From Brachionus sp. 'Tiscar' (taxonomy: Eukaryota > Rotifera > Eurotatoria > Ploima > Brachionidae), in assembly GCA_006352455.1 (NCBI GenBank), contig VANL01000001.1:124001-188000 (forward strand): a DNA stretch of 64,000 nucleotides. The letters are read 5' to 3'. This document shows positions 49,472 to 60,685 of this stretch, in pieces (the first letter of the stretch is position 1; each line of letters opens with the position of its first letter). The position numbers and the translations under genes were made by a program. The notes under the pieces are model-generated. The model had not been told where the DNA came from. It searched no databases and was given only the letters and a program-made list of their open reading frames with translations.

Positions 49472-52082
49472 TTTTTTCTCATTTGAGTTTCAAAAATTTA
49501 TTTTAAATTTCGAAATATTTCATAAAATTTTCGCCTAATCTTTCTTTTTCTTTAAAAAAAAATTTGATAATAAAAAAACTATGTCGTAGTTTATAATGTA
49601 GGTAAATATTTTAAGGTAAGCACAAGCTGAAATTATTGTCGATAAAAAAATGAGTTGAAAAATAATCTATGCAGGTGACGGATCTGTTTAATAAGAGAGG
49701 AATGAAATATAAAGGGTGTAAATTTGCGGCAGTACGGGAGCGCAATTTTCCTAATATTGGCTAATATTGGCTGAAAATTATGAAAAAATTCAATACCTTA
49801 TTTATGTATTGATTATGCAATAATAAAATTCAAATTAAGATTTTTTAATTTTCAATTCTCAAATTTTGTATCATTTTAATTTTTTCTATTTAGTCAAATA
49901 TTGTCATTTTGATATTTCGAAATAGCGCTTTTCTTACAAAAAAAAAAATTAATAGCTTAAACAATCAGTTGGATGTAATATAAAAAGGGTTTGAGCTTTA
50001 AAATAATTAATTTAATTTGTTATGTAATATTTGAATACATTTGCATGCTGGTCTCAATTAAATTCTTTTTCAAAAATTGACATAACATTTAAAATTTTTA
50101 GAAATACAATATATTTGAAATTGAAATTTTCATTGAATGAGAAAAAAATGGTATGAGAACCAAAATTTAGATCTCTATTACTTATATTTTGTGTTTAATT
50201 CCTTCCGGATTTTAATTTTATTTGATTATAATTATTTTATTATAAAAAAAAACGCTTAAACTTGCAATATACATATATATGTCAATCGAGAAATTAAGAT
50301 TAAATTAACTAATAAAAAATTCAAATTTAAAAATTATAAATTTTTTGAAACCTAATAAAGATATGTGCCTCTCATAAAACATTAAAGCGATAATTTAAAA
50401 AATAAATATCAATTATTTTAAAAAGCAACTTTCAATCTTGTTACAAAATCTTAACTAATTAAGCGCATAATAATCAAATTGCTTACAAAATATAATTATC
50501 TTGAAGTTTAATTCAAACTTACGAAAACAAAAAATGAAAATATTTTTTCTAATTTTCAATTAAAATAAAGGTGTCATAAAAGTCTTATTAGGAAAGCTGA
50601 CTGTTCTAAAAATTCATGACAATATCTAAAAACAAAATTATTATGATTTTTTGAAAAATTCAAATAAAAAAGAAGAGTCTAATTACTTTCCAATTCAATT
50701 CTACAACAAATACTAGTTTTATGATTAACGTAATTTAAAAAACTAAAATTACTTTGTATTCATTTGATTTAAATATTAAAAATGTTTATTTTTACAAGAA
50801 ATCGGGCTCTTATTTCCTATTATTTTGCTTTCATTAAATAAGCTCATTAAACATTCATTTTGATTATAATATCGATTTTTACCTTTTGAGTGCTTGGTAA
50901 ATATAAGAATTACGCAATAGTGAATCATTTAAAAAAAAACACAAAATTAACTCAAAGTTGACATTAGATTTTGTCACATAGAAAATCCTTATGATACCCA
51001 AAATATAAAATTTCAAACTAAATAGACAGTAATTGCATATATCTCTGAATTAAAAAAAAATCACTCAAATTGTTGTGTTAACCTGTTTCATTAAAGTTTT
51101 TTATCTATATATTTTTAATTAAAAAAATTGTTTGAGTTAACTTTTAAAACAATTTTAGATAATGATGAAAAAAATAGTGGTGTTAGATTACTTTAGGTCT
51201 TGGATTCGAATATTCTAGCTTTTTTTTTTATTTCCTTGTCTTGAGTATCTTACAGATTCAAATGTCAAACTGAAATGACTTGTTTCGAGACACAAAATTA
51301 ATGTTTTATCCTTCTGAAGATATTTTAAATAGAAAGAAAATCATATTTTTGTATTTTAAAATAAGTTTCTCTAAGGTAAATATGAGATCTAAATTATAAT
51401 GCTCGTTTTTCTTTTGATTGCTTTGAGCCTAAATACTTTATTCCATCATTTTATACAAAACAAAGATTTAAACCTTAAATTAAAAAATATTGAGAAAAAA
51501 ATTTAATGTCAGAATTTTTAAGTATTCTTTAAGAAATTTCATTATACTAATAATTCTCTAAAATAAATAAAAAAATGAATTATTTATTTTCTTAAAAATT
51601 AAAATTGACTTCTGATTTTATCTTTTTGGAAAAAAAGGTAAAAAACTGTCTCTGCTCTAAATTTAAGCTATCATTGAGAAAAGTTGAATAAAAATTTATT
51701 TATCAAGTCTAGTTTACAATATATCATTTTCAAGTAAGCCCTTTTTTTTGATTTATAAATTTGGTTTTAAACTGCAATTTAATAACTTAATGAATTAGAT
51801 TATAAACTTTTTAAAATGAAAAAAAAAGAATAAGCAAAAACAAATAAAATTTTATTGTAAATTTATTCAAAATTAAAACTTCTAAATTGAAAAAAAAATT
51901 CCCTCAACTGAATACCTTTGAATTATAACAAAAAAAGGTTGCTTAGTAAATTAGGAGAATTGATCGATCTTATCCTATTAGGAATTTTCAGTAAAATTAA
52001 AGCTTTTAGAAAAAAGTAATTTAGGTAACTTTATTTAAAATAAAATATTAAATGTATGATCAATGTACGGGTAGGAATAAAT
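49472..52082. other. AT-rich spacer
   Basis: No gene seen in 2.6 kb. The stretch 49670-49780 is less AT-rich and contains a short direct repeat (CTAATATTGG twice, 49752-49770). It lies 200-300 bases upstream of the start of the repeat-protein gene and could be its promoter region. Confidence 0.45.
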
Positions 52083-53336
52083 TTAGCAAATAAATGTTTT
52101 AGGTGGATTTTTGTCCATAAAGTCTCCGAAACTCGGGGCTGTGTGAGAGCAAACAGGCAAACTTCTGGTCGTATCACCATAGGTATTTCCGAATTCAAAT
52201 TTGCGTCCTCAAATTAAATTGAATAATGTTTAATACTAAACAAGATTAATTAATTTACCATGAATATATCCCTTTAGAAAAAAAAATCAATTTAATTTAG
52301 ACAAAAATTTTTGTAATTACGGTATATTTTGGTATCATTCCTGGCTTTACGAATATTTTTTTACTTGACGACTTGGATATGTCAAGATAATCAATCATGG
52401 ATCCAGGTCTTAGAGAAAAATAAATAGATTAAACATAAAATCAAAATTGAAAAATCAAACTCCTCAAAGTGAACACTCTTTTTCAAGTCTGTCGAAGTTT
52501 TCGACCTCAAATAATCACTGTGAAACTGGTTCAAGCCTTTTTCTGTTGTAAGATGATATCTGGCACCAAGACCTAATTCTGTCGGCTTAATTTTTGGAAT
52601 ATACCCAGTATAACCAGGTATAGGCGGTTCAGTAAATTGACGTCTGTCATCTAAATAGGGTGATTAAGAAAAGCATTAAAGCATATTAGTTTATTTTTAT
52701 TCTGACTTTGATAATTAGTTAAATCTCGATCAGTTTTTAAGGCCAATTTCTCCCTTAAATCTTGGCCATCAGCTATTGGAGTATATTTTGGTTGCGAGTT
52801 TACATAAGTCATCAAATCACTGTCTTTTTTAAGTTTAGAATCTTTTTCATGCAAAAAATTTCCAATGCAATCGTCACACTCAACCTTATATGTGTCGCTG
52901 AAATGAAATTTTCTTGACGGTATATAGCCTAAGAAAAACTTAATTCCTTAATAAAAAATTGCTTAATTATCCATAAGTACCCGTATATCCTGGCACCATG
53001 GTTTCTGTCAATTTATTGCCAGTAGTTGCCTTGGGCAGAGCAGATTTGAAAAATCTTGGCTCCGATGATGCCAATGGTAAATCAATGGCCGATTTGTGTC
53101 GCTGTTTAATTGAAGCGAATTTTTCAGCAAGAATATTAGTTTGGTCTCCATAAGTGTGTCCACTGTTATACTTAAACTGATGAATATAACCACCGTATCT
53201 AAACATTATTTTATTATTATATCTAGTTCATTTTTTTGATCAATAGGTACCCAGGAACCTCTGCGCCTGGCTTTAAATTGGTGAAACTTCGTCGCGCTTC
53301 AATTGTTGGTCCGCCACCAAATGTGATTGTAGTCAT
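52083..53336 (-). CDS. Ciliary microtubule inner protein 2 (CIMIP2/FAM166 family)
   Basis: Member of the FAM166 family of proteins inside ciliary doublet microtubules. Seven exons in transcript order: 53336-53251, 53198-52981, 52928-52707, 52650-52461, 52408-52321, 52271-52259 (13 nt) and 52207-52083. All junctions keep phase and give 313 residues. The family pattern recurs: VPGYGGYIHQFKYNSGHTYG, VPGYTGYIPSRKFHFSDTY, IPGYTGYIPK and GYIHGRKFEFGNTYGDTTR. Each is a Pro-Gly-Tyr-x-Gly-(Y/F)-(I/V) turn followed by an aromatic-basic stretch ending in TYG or TY. Most introns are only 49-56 nt. An X-box-like site lies about 250 bases upstream. I cannot separate the CIMIP2A, B and C subtypes. Confidence 0.88.
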
Positions 53337-54070
53337 TATGCAAAGTTTTCTAACAACTGATAATTGTTTTTATAAGTTTTCTGTTATTTTAAAAATTATT
53401 TGCTAAAGAAAATCTCTAAGTTTTTTATTCTTTAAATGGTTTTGGAAAAAAACAGCCAACTGTCGTTATAGCATAATTAGGATTTAGTTTGGAAATTTAT
53501 TAAATAAATTCTACTTCTTAGAAACTTGTTTTGTTTTTTATTATTGCAAAAACTAATTGCTTTTTATTAGAAACTTTAACAGATTTCCATAGAAACTATT
53601 TTGTGAATGGTAAAAATTAGAGCATAGTTACCACCAGATGATGGCAAAAGGCTTGTAAAGCAAAAATTCTGCAATTAGTTGAAGTTATTGAATTTGCGGA
53701 TTATTTTTAAAAAAAAAAATTTAAATTTTGATTAAACAAAACCCTTTAAGATAAATAAAGAAAATAAAAAAATTTTACAGAACGAAATCTTATCATGTTT
53801 ACATTTTATAATTAAAAAATGTGTACCTTTTCAAAATCCTTAGCAATAATAATTTCATTATAAAAAAAAAATTGCCAATGGCAGTTTTGTATCGAATAAA
53901 CCCTTTATATTTCTCACCCTTTTTTTTTTGAAAAATAAATTAAATTTTAAAAATCAAACCTTGACTTTATATACTTGTTTATTTTCGAAACTAATCTATA
54001 ATTCTATAGTTTATTCGTTTTTACAATGAATAAAAAAATTAATTAATAAAATTTTCTTTAATCAAAATGC
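53337..54070. other. Upstream region of the CIMIP2 gene
   Basis: Contains the X-box-like palindrome at 53583-53596. The rest is AT-rich, with no gene seen up to the SINE target-site duplication. Confidence 0.45.
53583..53596 (-). promoter_or_regulatory. Candidate RFX X-box upstream of CIMIP2
   Basis: ATTTCCATAGAAAC fits the nematode X-box consensus RYYNYYWWRRNRAC at all 14 positions. It sits 247 bases upstream of the start codon of a ciliary gene. X-boxes bind RFX factors (DAF-19 in worms) that switch on ciliary genes. Chance occurrence in AT-rich DNA is possible. Confidence 0.45.
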
Positions 54071-54358
54071 ATATTAAATATATATTTTTTTTTTTAACCT
54101 TGTTCGCTCCTTGTGGAGCATAGGGGGGAGCTCATCTCCTTTCTAAGTACCTTTTGAGCGAAGGCTCCGATCTGACACAGAGGTGACTGCATCGAGTTGA
54201 TCATCTAAGCCGTAATTATCAAAATCCCCAGTCAAAACTGGTCCCCCATTTTTTTAATGAAAGGGGTTTAAAACATGCGGGGATCGAACCTTCGACCCTC
54301 TGCTTGAATGACTAACACGCAAACCTCTCGGCTATACGGGCTTTTATATTAAATATAT
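54071..54358 (-). mobile_element. tRNA-derived SINE with 13-bp target-site duplication
   Basis: Read on the minus strand, the body starts at 54341 with a tRNA-like head. It has an A-box-like TAGCCGAGAGGTT and a perfect B box GGTTCGATCCC (RNA polymerase III internal promoter). A unique body of about 150 bases follows, and the element ends with a hairpin GCTCC-ACAA-GGAGC (54106-54119) before an A-rich tail (about 54084-54096). The insertion is flanked by an exact duplication ATATTAAATATAT at 54071-54083 and 54346-54358. The acceptor and T stems of the tRNA head do not pair properly, so this is not a working tRNA gene. Confidence 0.9.
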
Positions 54359-55064
54359 TGCTAATTAATTAAATTCAAATAAAAACAAGATTTTGTTTTT
54401 TCGATTCTTAATAATAAATAAGTGAACTTTTTGAAGTCTTAAAAAATACTTTTTAATTACAAAATACTTGCTATAATTTTTAAACATTTATTTGATGGCA
54501 ATGATATATAAAATTCTTTAATCAAAATATTAGATTCAAATTATTCTAAAAATAAAATAATGCTTTTTTTAACTTTTAGATCAATGAATGTTTCAAATTT
54601 ATTTTACTTATAAATCAGTGTTAAGGGCTGTAATAAAAACACTAAATATCATTGTAGTATTCCATGATCAAATTAAATGATTTTAGTCAAAAATTTTCAT
54701 TTAAAATATGTTTTTAAATGTTTTTAAGTAAAAAATTTATAGCAGCCTTTAGGTCATATTTTTAAAGTAAAAATACAATTTTAACTTAATTTATTATGTC
54801 TGCAAATTTCTTCAAAATTTTTTCAAAATATATGCACAATATTTGGTTTAACATGCTTGGCTACACAAGAAAAAATGGTTGTGCATTAAATTTATTAATT
54901 AAAAAATTCGTCACATTTTATTATTTTACTTAAAATTTAAATTTATCTGAGATTTTATTTGGAAATAAAATAAATTGATTTAAATCTATTTAAGCTAGAA
55001 TTAAACTTTGATATTTATTTTTTAACGAACAACTGCAAAACAAAAAAAATTGAACGATAAAACT
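54359..55064. other. Spacer downstream of BBS2
   Basis: About 700 bases of AT-rich DNA between the SINE and the BBS2 stop codon; no gene seen. Confidence 0.45.
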
Positions 55065-58000
55065 TTAAGGTGATCCGGTTTTGATAATTTTTATGAGTGA
55101 AGCAGAATTGTTTTGTTTTATTGCTTGTCTGGCACTCGATACTAAATCTGATTTGTATTTTCCCACTTTAAATTAAATAAGAATTAAATTTAAAATTTGA
55201 TTTTACTCTTTTTTATATTATTTTACTTCTTAAATTTCCTGCCTTTTGAATGTACTGATTCAGCGACTTGACATTATCCAACAATTCTTTGTGATTGTTG
55301 CTTCTGATTTTGTATCCATTTATTAAATCTCTATTCATATTCATCAATTCAAAATAATTACGCTTCATTCCTACTCTTGAAAAAAATAAATTAATCAATT
55401 TAAACAACTAGTTTTTAAGTTTTAAATATTTTTTTTTATTTTAAAAAATTTAAATTCTTCAATCGACTCTAAAAATGTTAGAGAAACTGAATTTTAATTG
55501 ATAATTGATTTTAAGAATTTATTTACATGTCATCCATTAATCTAGAATCTTCAGCTCGCACAACCAAACTTCGAATTAAATTAGAATGATCAGCCATTTG
55601 CGAAGTCAATTGTTGTCTTACACTATTGAATTGCTCAATTTGTATAAGAACTTGTTGTAAATTTTCCAATTCTTTTGGAAAATCACAATTCGAGTGCAAA
55701 TCTGTTATTTTTAAATTAGTACATAGCGATTGAATTAAATTTCCGGCAAGTTCCATATCGTCAGTTTTTATAGTCATCTGACCATTTAATTCCATTGAAA
55801 AAATAAGATTTCTATTGTCTCTAAGAGCCACAAAAGCAATATTTATGCTTGATTCAGCCTCATATTCTTCATCTAGAATAAAATTATTATTTATCCATAG
55901 AACTACCTAAAAAATAGCTAGATTAAAAGAATAGTCAAATTTTTTAATTTAAGTACTCTTTGAATTCTTTCACTAATGGTAAAGGTAACAAAACTTTTAG
56001 GCTCTTCTATTTCAGCTAAATCAATTTTTTTGTACATGGCAAATGTGGGAATTAATCTTGTTTGTTCAATTACATGAAATTGTGTTCTTTAAAATAAATA
56101 TGTAATCATGTTATAGTGAATTATTTAAATTAGTTACGAATTTTCGTATCCGACCATAATTTGCATATGAAGATCTACTGTGATGTCTTTGGGTAAAAAG
56201 AATGGAATAGTCAGCTGACTGTTTAATCTATTTTCTGGCGGATGTCTAAATAATTTAAAAATAAAATTTTTTGTAGAATTATTTTATTCTAAATTACATC
56301 ACGTAACTCTCTCCTTTGAAAATGCCTTCAGCAAAATTGATGACTGCTCTGATAACAGTATCTTAAAACGAACTTAATCTAACATATATTTTAAATTTTA
56401 CAAGGAAATACTATTATTGGTTTTAAGTTGAATTGCAACATGTCCTTTAACAGATTCGTTTTGAAATACAGTAGAAAATTTTGATTGAATTTGAGTATTT
56501 GCCTTAAAGATTCAAATTTATCAGAGTAAATTTTTGTATTTTAATTAAAGAATGTTAAATTTTAACATGTCCTTGATAGATTCTTTAAAAAAATCTTCAC
56601 CCAATCTTGACTTTAAAAAAAAAAAAAGATTTTTATAAATTTTTAAAAATTTTTCAATTATTTTTAGCTGATTTGATTTTTTGCATTTAGAATAAATTAG
56701 ATTTGAATTTTCACAATTCATGAATAAATATCATTTATTGCTTTCTCAAAAAAAAATAATATGAAATTAATTGAAATTAAAAAAAAATCTTTAAACATCA
56801 ATTGGGCAGAATTATAATAAGATCTCATAAATCATGCTAGCTTAAATTTAAGTAATATAAAATTTATATTTAAATCTCTAAATTAAATATTCTTAGATAA
56901 TTATTATGTATTTTGAATATATTTTAGCAAATCTTACTGGGATTCCAGTGGATTGTTCGCCAAATTCGTCAAACTTTGTCTGAACTGATGGCTTAGACGC
57001 CTCCTCTAAATTACCCAATTCAAGCATTAGATTCTAAATAAAGCTTTTTAATTTAAAATTATTAAATTTAATAATAAAGATCTACTTGTTTCCTCTGAGA
57101 CATGTCTCTAATAGCATCCTGATTTACATTTATATCAGAAGTCATGTTAATTACATCAGAAGGCATTGGTTTATATCCTCTAACTTCGCCTTCTGTTGAA
57201 CAACAAATTAATTGATCTATACCGTCCATTTTATAATCAGCCTTGATTATAAAATGAATAAAATTAACTCCAGTCATAAAAAAACTTTATAAAAAATACA
57301 TTAATTATCCCGGCAATTGAATGATCCATATTACATTTGAATACAATTTCTCCATTTTTGATGTTCCTTGCATCAATTTTACCATTACTCCATCCAGTTA
57401 TTAATTCAGGCACGCCGTCTGCATTTATGTCAAAACTGTGTATAGACATTGCATTATTTCGACTCTAAAATTGATTTTATTAATTATTTATTTAGAGTTT
57501 TTTTTTTTTTACACCTTAATTCGCCAAGTTCTTATATTTTTGTCATATACTCCTACTGATCCATTTGCCAGAGCATAGCCGAAATGATTAGAAGTGAGTT
57601 TTACTAGGTCCAAAATGGCCTAATTTTTGATTCATTTAAACAAGTAAATTAATAAATATTTTTTATTTTACTTCTGTCTCGGACATTTCTCCAATTATTT
57701 CATCATCTTTAAATACTCTAATATCAAAATCTTCTGAGCCAACCAAAAGTTCGTTTAGATTATCATTGTTAAAATCAATCAACTCCAATGAACAGACATT
57801 ATCTCCAGTCACAGTCCAAAAAACTTCCTCACCAATGTTGTTAAGAGCAATAATGGAACAGTTTCCACCAACAACAACTACTGGATCTTGAATAACCCCA
57901 AAATTACCGCATTTTATAGCATTTGCTCCATCAGGTAGCTAGATAGATTAACATATTCTTAATTAAAATGATCAAATTTATTAATTAATTTACATCTTTG

Positions 58001-58400
58001 TAAAAAATGTCTGTGTTATTGTGAACATCGTAAGCCAGAATGCTTGTTTTTGTTCCTACAAAAAGGTATTCATTTTCTTTTTCGTCCAAAGAACCAGTCG
58101 TCAAAGAACTAATAACAGAATTTATGTTCAACAAACTGAGATTGGAATCGACTACTGGTTCAATATCTGTGCGTCCTGTTCCCGAAAAGGAATATTGCTG
58201 ATGAGGATTATGAATAAATACCTAAAAAAATAATAGATTGAAAATTATTTTAATATTGAAAATTTGATAATATTTGTTTTTACTTTTCCAGCTAGAGTAG
58301 CTGCTGTTAGACATGGATGAATTCCGTCATATCTTCCGATTGCAACTGTTCGTGAACAAATTTTATTATTCAATTTCAAAGAAAATATTGGCACAACCAT
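55065..58400 (-). CDS. BBS2: BBS2, BBSome subunit
   Basis: Subunit of the BBSome, the coat that moves membrane proteins in and out of cilia. Fourteen exons in transcript order: 58400-58284, 58221-57994, 57938-57672, 57619-57515, 57464-57300, 57241-57086, 57033-56938, 56502-56412, 56361-56298, 56245-56138, 56086-55957, 55906-55527, 55375-55227 and 55165-55065. All are phase-consistent and give 718 residues (human 721). The N-terminal beta-propeller has TVAIGRYDGIHPCLTAAT, GSEDFDIRVFKDDEI and GVPELITGWSNGKIDAR. The middle and C-terminal parts have FAEGIFKGES, LAGNLIQSL, MADHSNLIRSL, NRDLINGYKIRSNNH and a final ARQAIKQNN helix. It diverges from the INPP5K-like gene across 374 bases that contain an X-box. 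Confidence 0.96.
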
Positions 58401-58463
58401 TTTTGAAATATTGATTTGGGATTATACTATTAAGAAAATAAAAATTTAATATTTTTTCCTTTG

Positions 58464-58477
58464 GTGACCATGGTAAC
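58464..58477. promoter_or_regulatory. Candidate RFX X-box in the BBS2 / INPP5K-like divergent promoter
   Basis: GTGACCATGGTAAC matches the consensus GTNRCC-N(0-3)-RGYAAC exactly with a two-base spacer. It is part of a larger near-palindrome, GGTGACCATGGTAACC (58463-58478). It lies 64 bases upstream of the BBS2 start codon, a position typical of X-boxes in BBS genes of nematodes. The same 374-base region serves the plus-strand phosphatase gene, about 300 bases away. Confidence 0.7.
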
Positions 58478-58774
58478 CGTTAAAAATATCTTTTAAGCAA
58501 GATGCGTTTTTTATTGTCCTATATTATCTATTTTAATTTATGCAACAATAAATGAATAAAATATATTTATATTATCAATTTTTTTCCTAAAAAACTAAAA
58601 TTTAATATTTTATCTTTTAGGATCTTGGAATTGTGTGTGAAGCATTATGCCTTATTTTACGAGAGTAATAAATTTTCTTTTTTAATTATTTTGTTTTATA
58701 AATAGTCTATTTCAAAGATCCAGAAGAGTTTTTCTAAGTTGTCAATTTTTAGCTCTAAATAAAAGATAGTAGTT

Positions 58775-60685
58775 ATGGAAATTCGCAATAGGCAAAGTTT
58801 TTTTCATGGTAGACTCACAGACCAAGAACCGGTTTTCCAAAGTGATTCAAATCAGTCTTCATATAAAAATTTAAAGTAAATTTCAATCAATTAATTACCT
58901 TGTTTATAATTCTTTTAATAATTAAAAGGTTGTATATTTGTACATGGAACGTGAATACAAAATGTCCTAATTTCGACATAAAAGAACTTATCCAATTTGA
59001 CTTATCAGAAATGCCTTCAATTTGTGCTTTTGGGTAGTAACAAAACTTAAAATAAAAATTTTTTTATGTTTTATTAAAAAAGATTTCAAGAAATAAATTC
59101 AAAGCCCTGGCAAAGAATTTTGGATTTTTTCTTAAACGATCCATGGACAAACAAACTAGACGAAATTCTCGGAAAAATGGATTACGCAAGAGTTGAAATA
59201 AATATACTATTTTATATCAATTTAATAGTTTGTTTAGGTTCAGTCAACTCGACTTGTTGGAATACTATTAAATATCTATATTAAAAAAGCCCTTCTAACA
59301 AATGTTATTTGTTGTTCTCAAGATTGGATTCGACTTGGTATTTACGGCTTATGGGTAGCTTTCTGTGTTTAAGAAATTTTATCAAAAAATTAAAGAAATA
59401 ATTAATAAAGGGAAATAAAGGTGCAAATATCTGCTCTATAAAAATTGGAAGTACAAACATATGTTTTGTTAATAGTCATCTATCAGCCCATGAACATCAA
59501 GATAAGGAACGACTAATTGAATATTCAAAAATAATGTATCATTCTTTCCAATTTGGACAAAGCACTCAATCTGTTATTGATCAAAAGTAACTTAAAAAAC
59601 AGTTTCTTTTGATATATTCTTAAACGATTTATTTAAAGTTATCTATTTTTTTTTGGCGATCTAAATTTTCGTATTGAAAATTTAGATATCTTTCACGTCA
59701 AAGATCTAGTTGATCGTAAAGAGTTTAAATTACTTCAAGAACATGATCAGGTAATGTGTAGAAATTAAAAAGATTTAATTTCAAAAATTTGAAAGAAATT
59801 AAAAAATAAAAGAATGAATTAAGCCTGAAATAGCAAAATTATTCGCACAATTCTTACTAAAGAAAATTACTCTGATTGAATTTTTTGATTTAATTAAAAA
59901 ATTTTATATTTTTAAGTAATTTTTTTAAATAATAAATTTTTTTTTAGCTGCAAAAAAGTATCAGTAAAGAAAAATGCTTTTCTTTGTTTAAAGAAAATAC
60001 CATTCATTTTCCACCCACTTATAAGTTTATTTTGAATACTGATGATTATGATTTGAGTAAAACAAACCGAGTTCCTTCATATTGTGATCGTGTTTTATTC
60101 AAAATACCGACGGATGATTTCATCTGCCGTCCACTTAACTACAACCATATTCCTTGTCTGAAACAAAGTGATCATAGGCCCGTGTTTGCTTCATTTGAGA
60201 TTAGAACTATTGACTTCGAGAATGATGAGCCTGCAGTTTTTTTCTTTAACATTAGTGCCAATAAAGATCAAAATTTGGAAATAAATTATAAGGTAAAAAA
60301 TTCATTCAATACTCATGTGCGGGATTGGATCGCAGTTTATGATGTAAGTATAACAATAGATTAATTGTACTCTATTTATATGTCAAAAAAAATTAAGGAA
60401 AATTTTAAAAGTATTGATGATTACATAATATATGAATGGGCGCCAAGAATTGAAGAACTTGAGAATTCGTTAGTGCAGTGTTTTGAAAAAAGTAATTTAA
60501 AAAACAAACCAAAAATAGCAAAATAATTTAACTATTTTTTTAAAGAACCAAAGAGAATCTACTGTCGTAAAATTATTATCGATCAAAGTTATATCAAATC
60601 TGGAAACTTTATTATTGGTTATTTTAGTTATAATTATAAATCATTAATTGGGATGAGCAGTATTGTACAGATAAATCTAACTTAA
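58775..60685 (+). CDS. Inositol polyphosphate 5-phosphatase with SKICH domain (INPP5K/SKIP-like)
   Basis: Removes the 5-phosphate from phosphoinositides such as PI(4,5)P2. Nine exons: 58775-58875, 58929-59033, 59083-59191, 59238-59354, 59411-59586, 59639-59750, 59948-60343, 60398-60491 and 60546-60685. They give 449 residues, as in human INPP5K (448). Catalytic-domain motifs appear in order: YICTWNVNTK, GFQE (metal-binding Glu), GLWGNKGANICSIKIG, CFVNSHLSAHEHQ, FFFGDLNFR, then PSYCDRVLFK and QSDHRPVFASFE. The C-terminus is a SKICH domain (RDWIAVYD, DDYIIYEWAP, SGNFIIGYFS). Two substitutions stand out: PSYCDR where most homologues have WCDR, and NVNT where NVGT is usual; the core Asp, Asn and His residues remain. 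The third intron is 46 nt. An AATAAA signal lies at 60744-60749. Confidence 0.92.

Noticed and set aside
54281..54341. tRNA gene on the minus strand
   Set aside because: The B box is perfect, but acceptor and T stems do not pair and the sequence continues into a SINE body with target-site duplications.
56525..56620. Possible extra BBS2 exon between exons 7 and 8
   Set aside because: Exons 7 and 8 already join in phase (IP|ANTQ) and the protein length matches the family without it.
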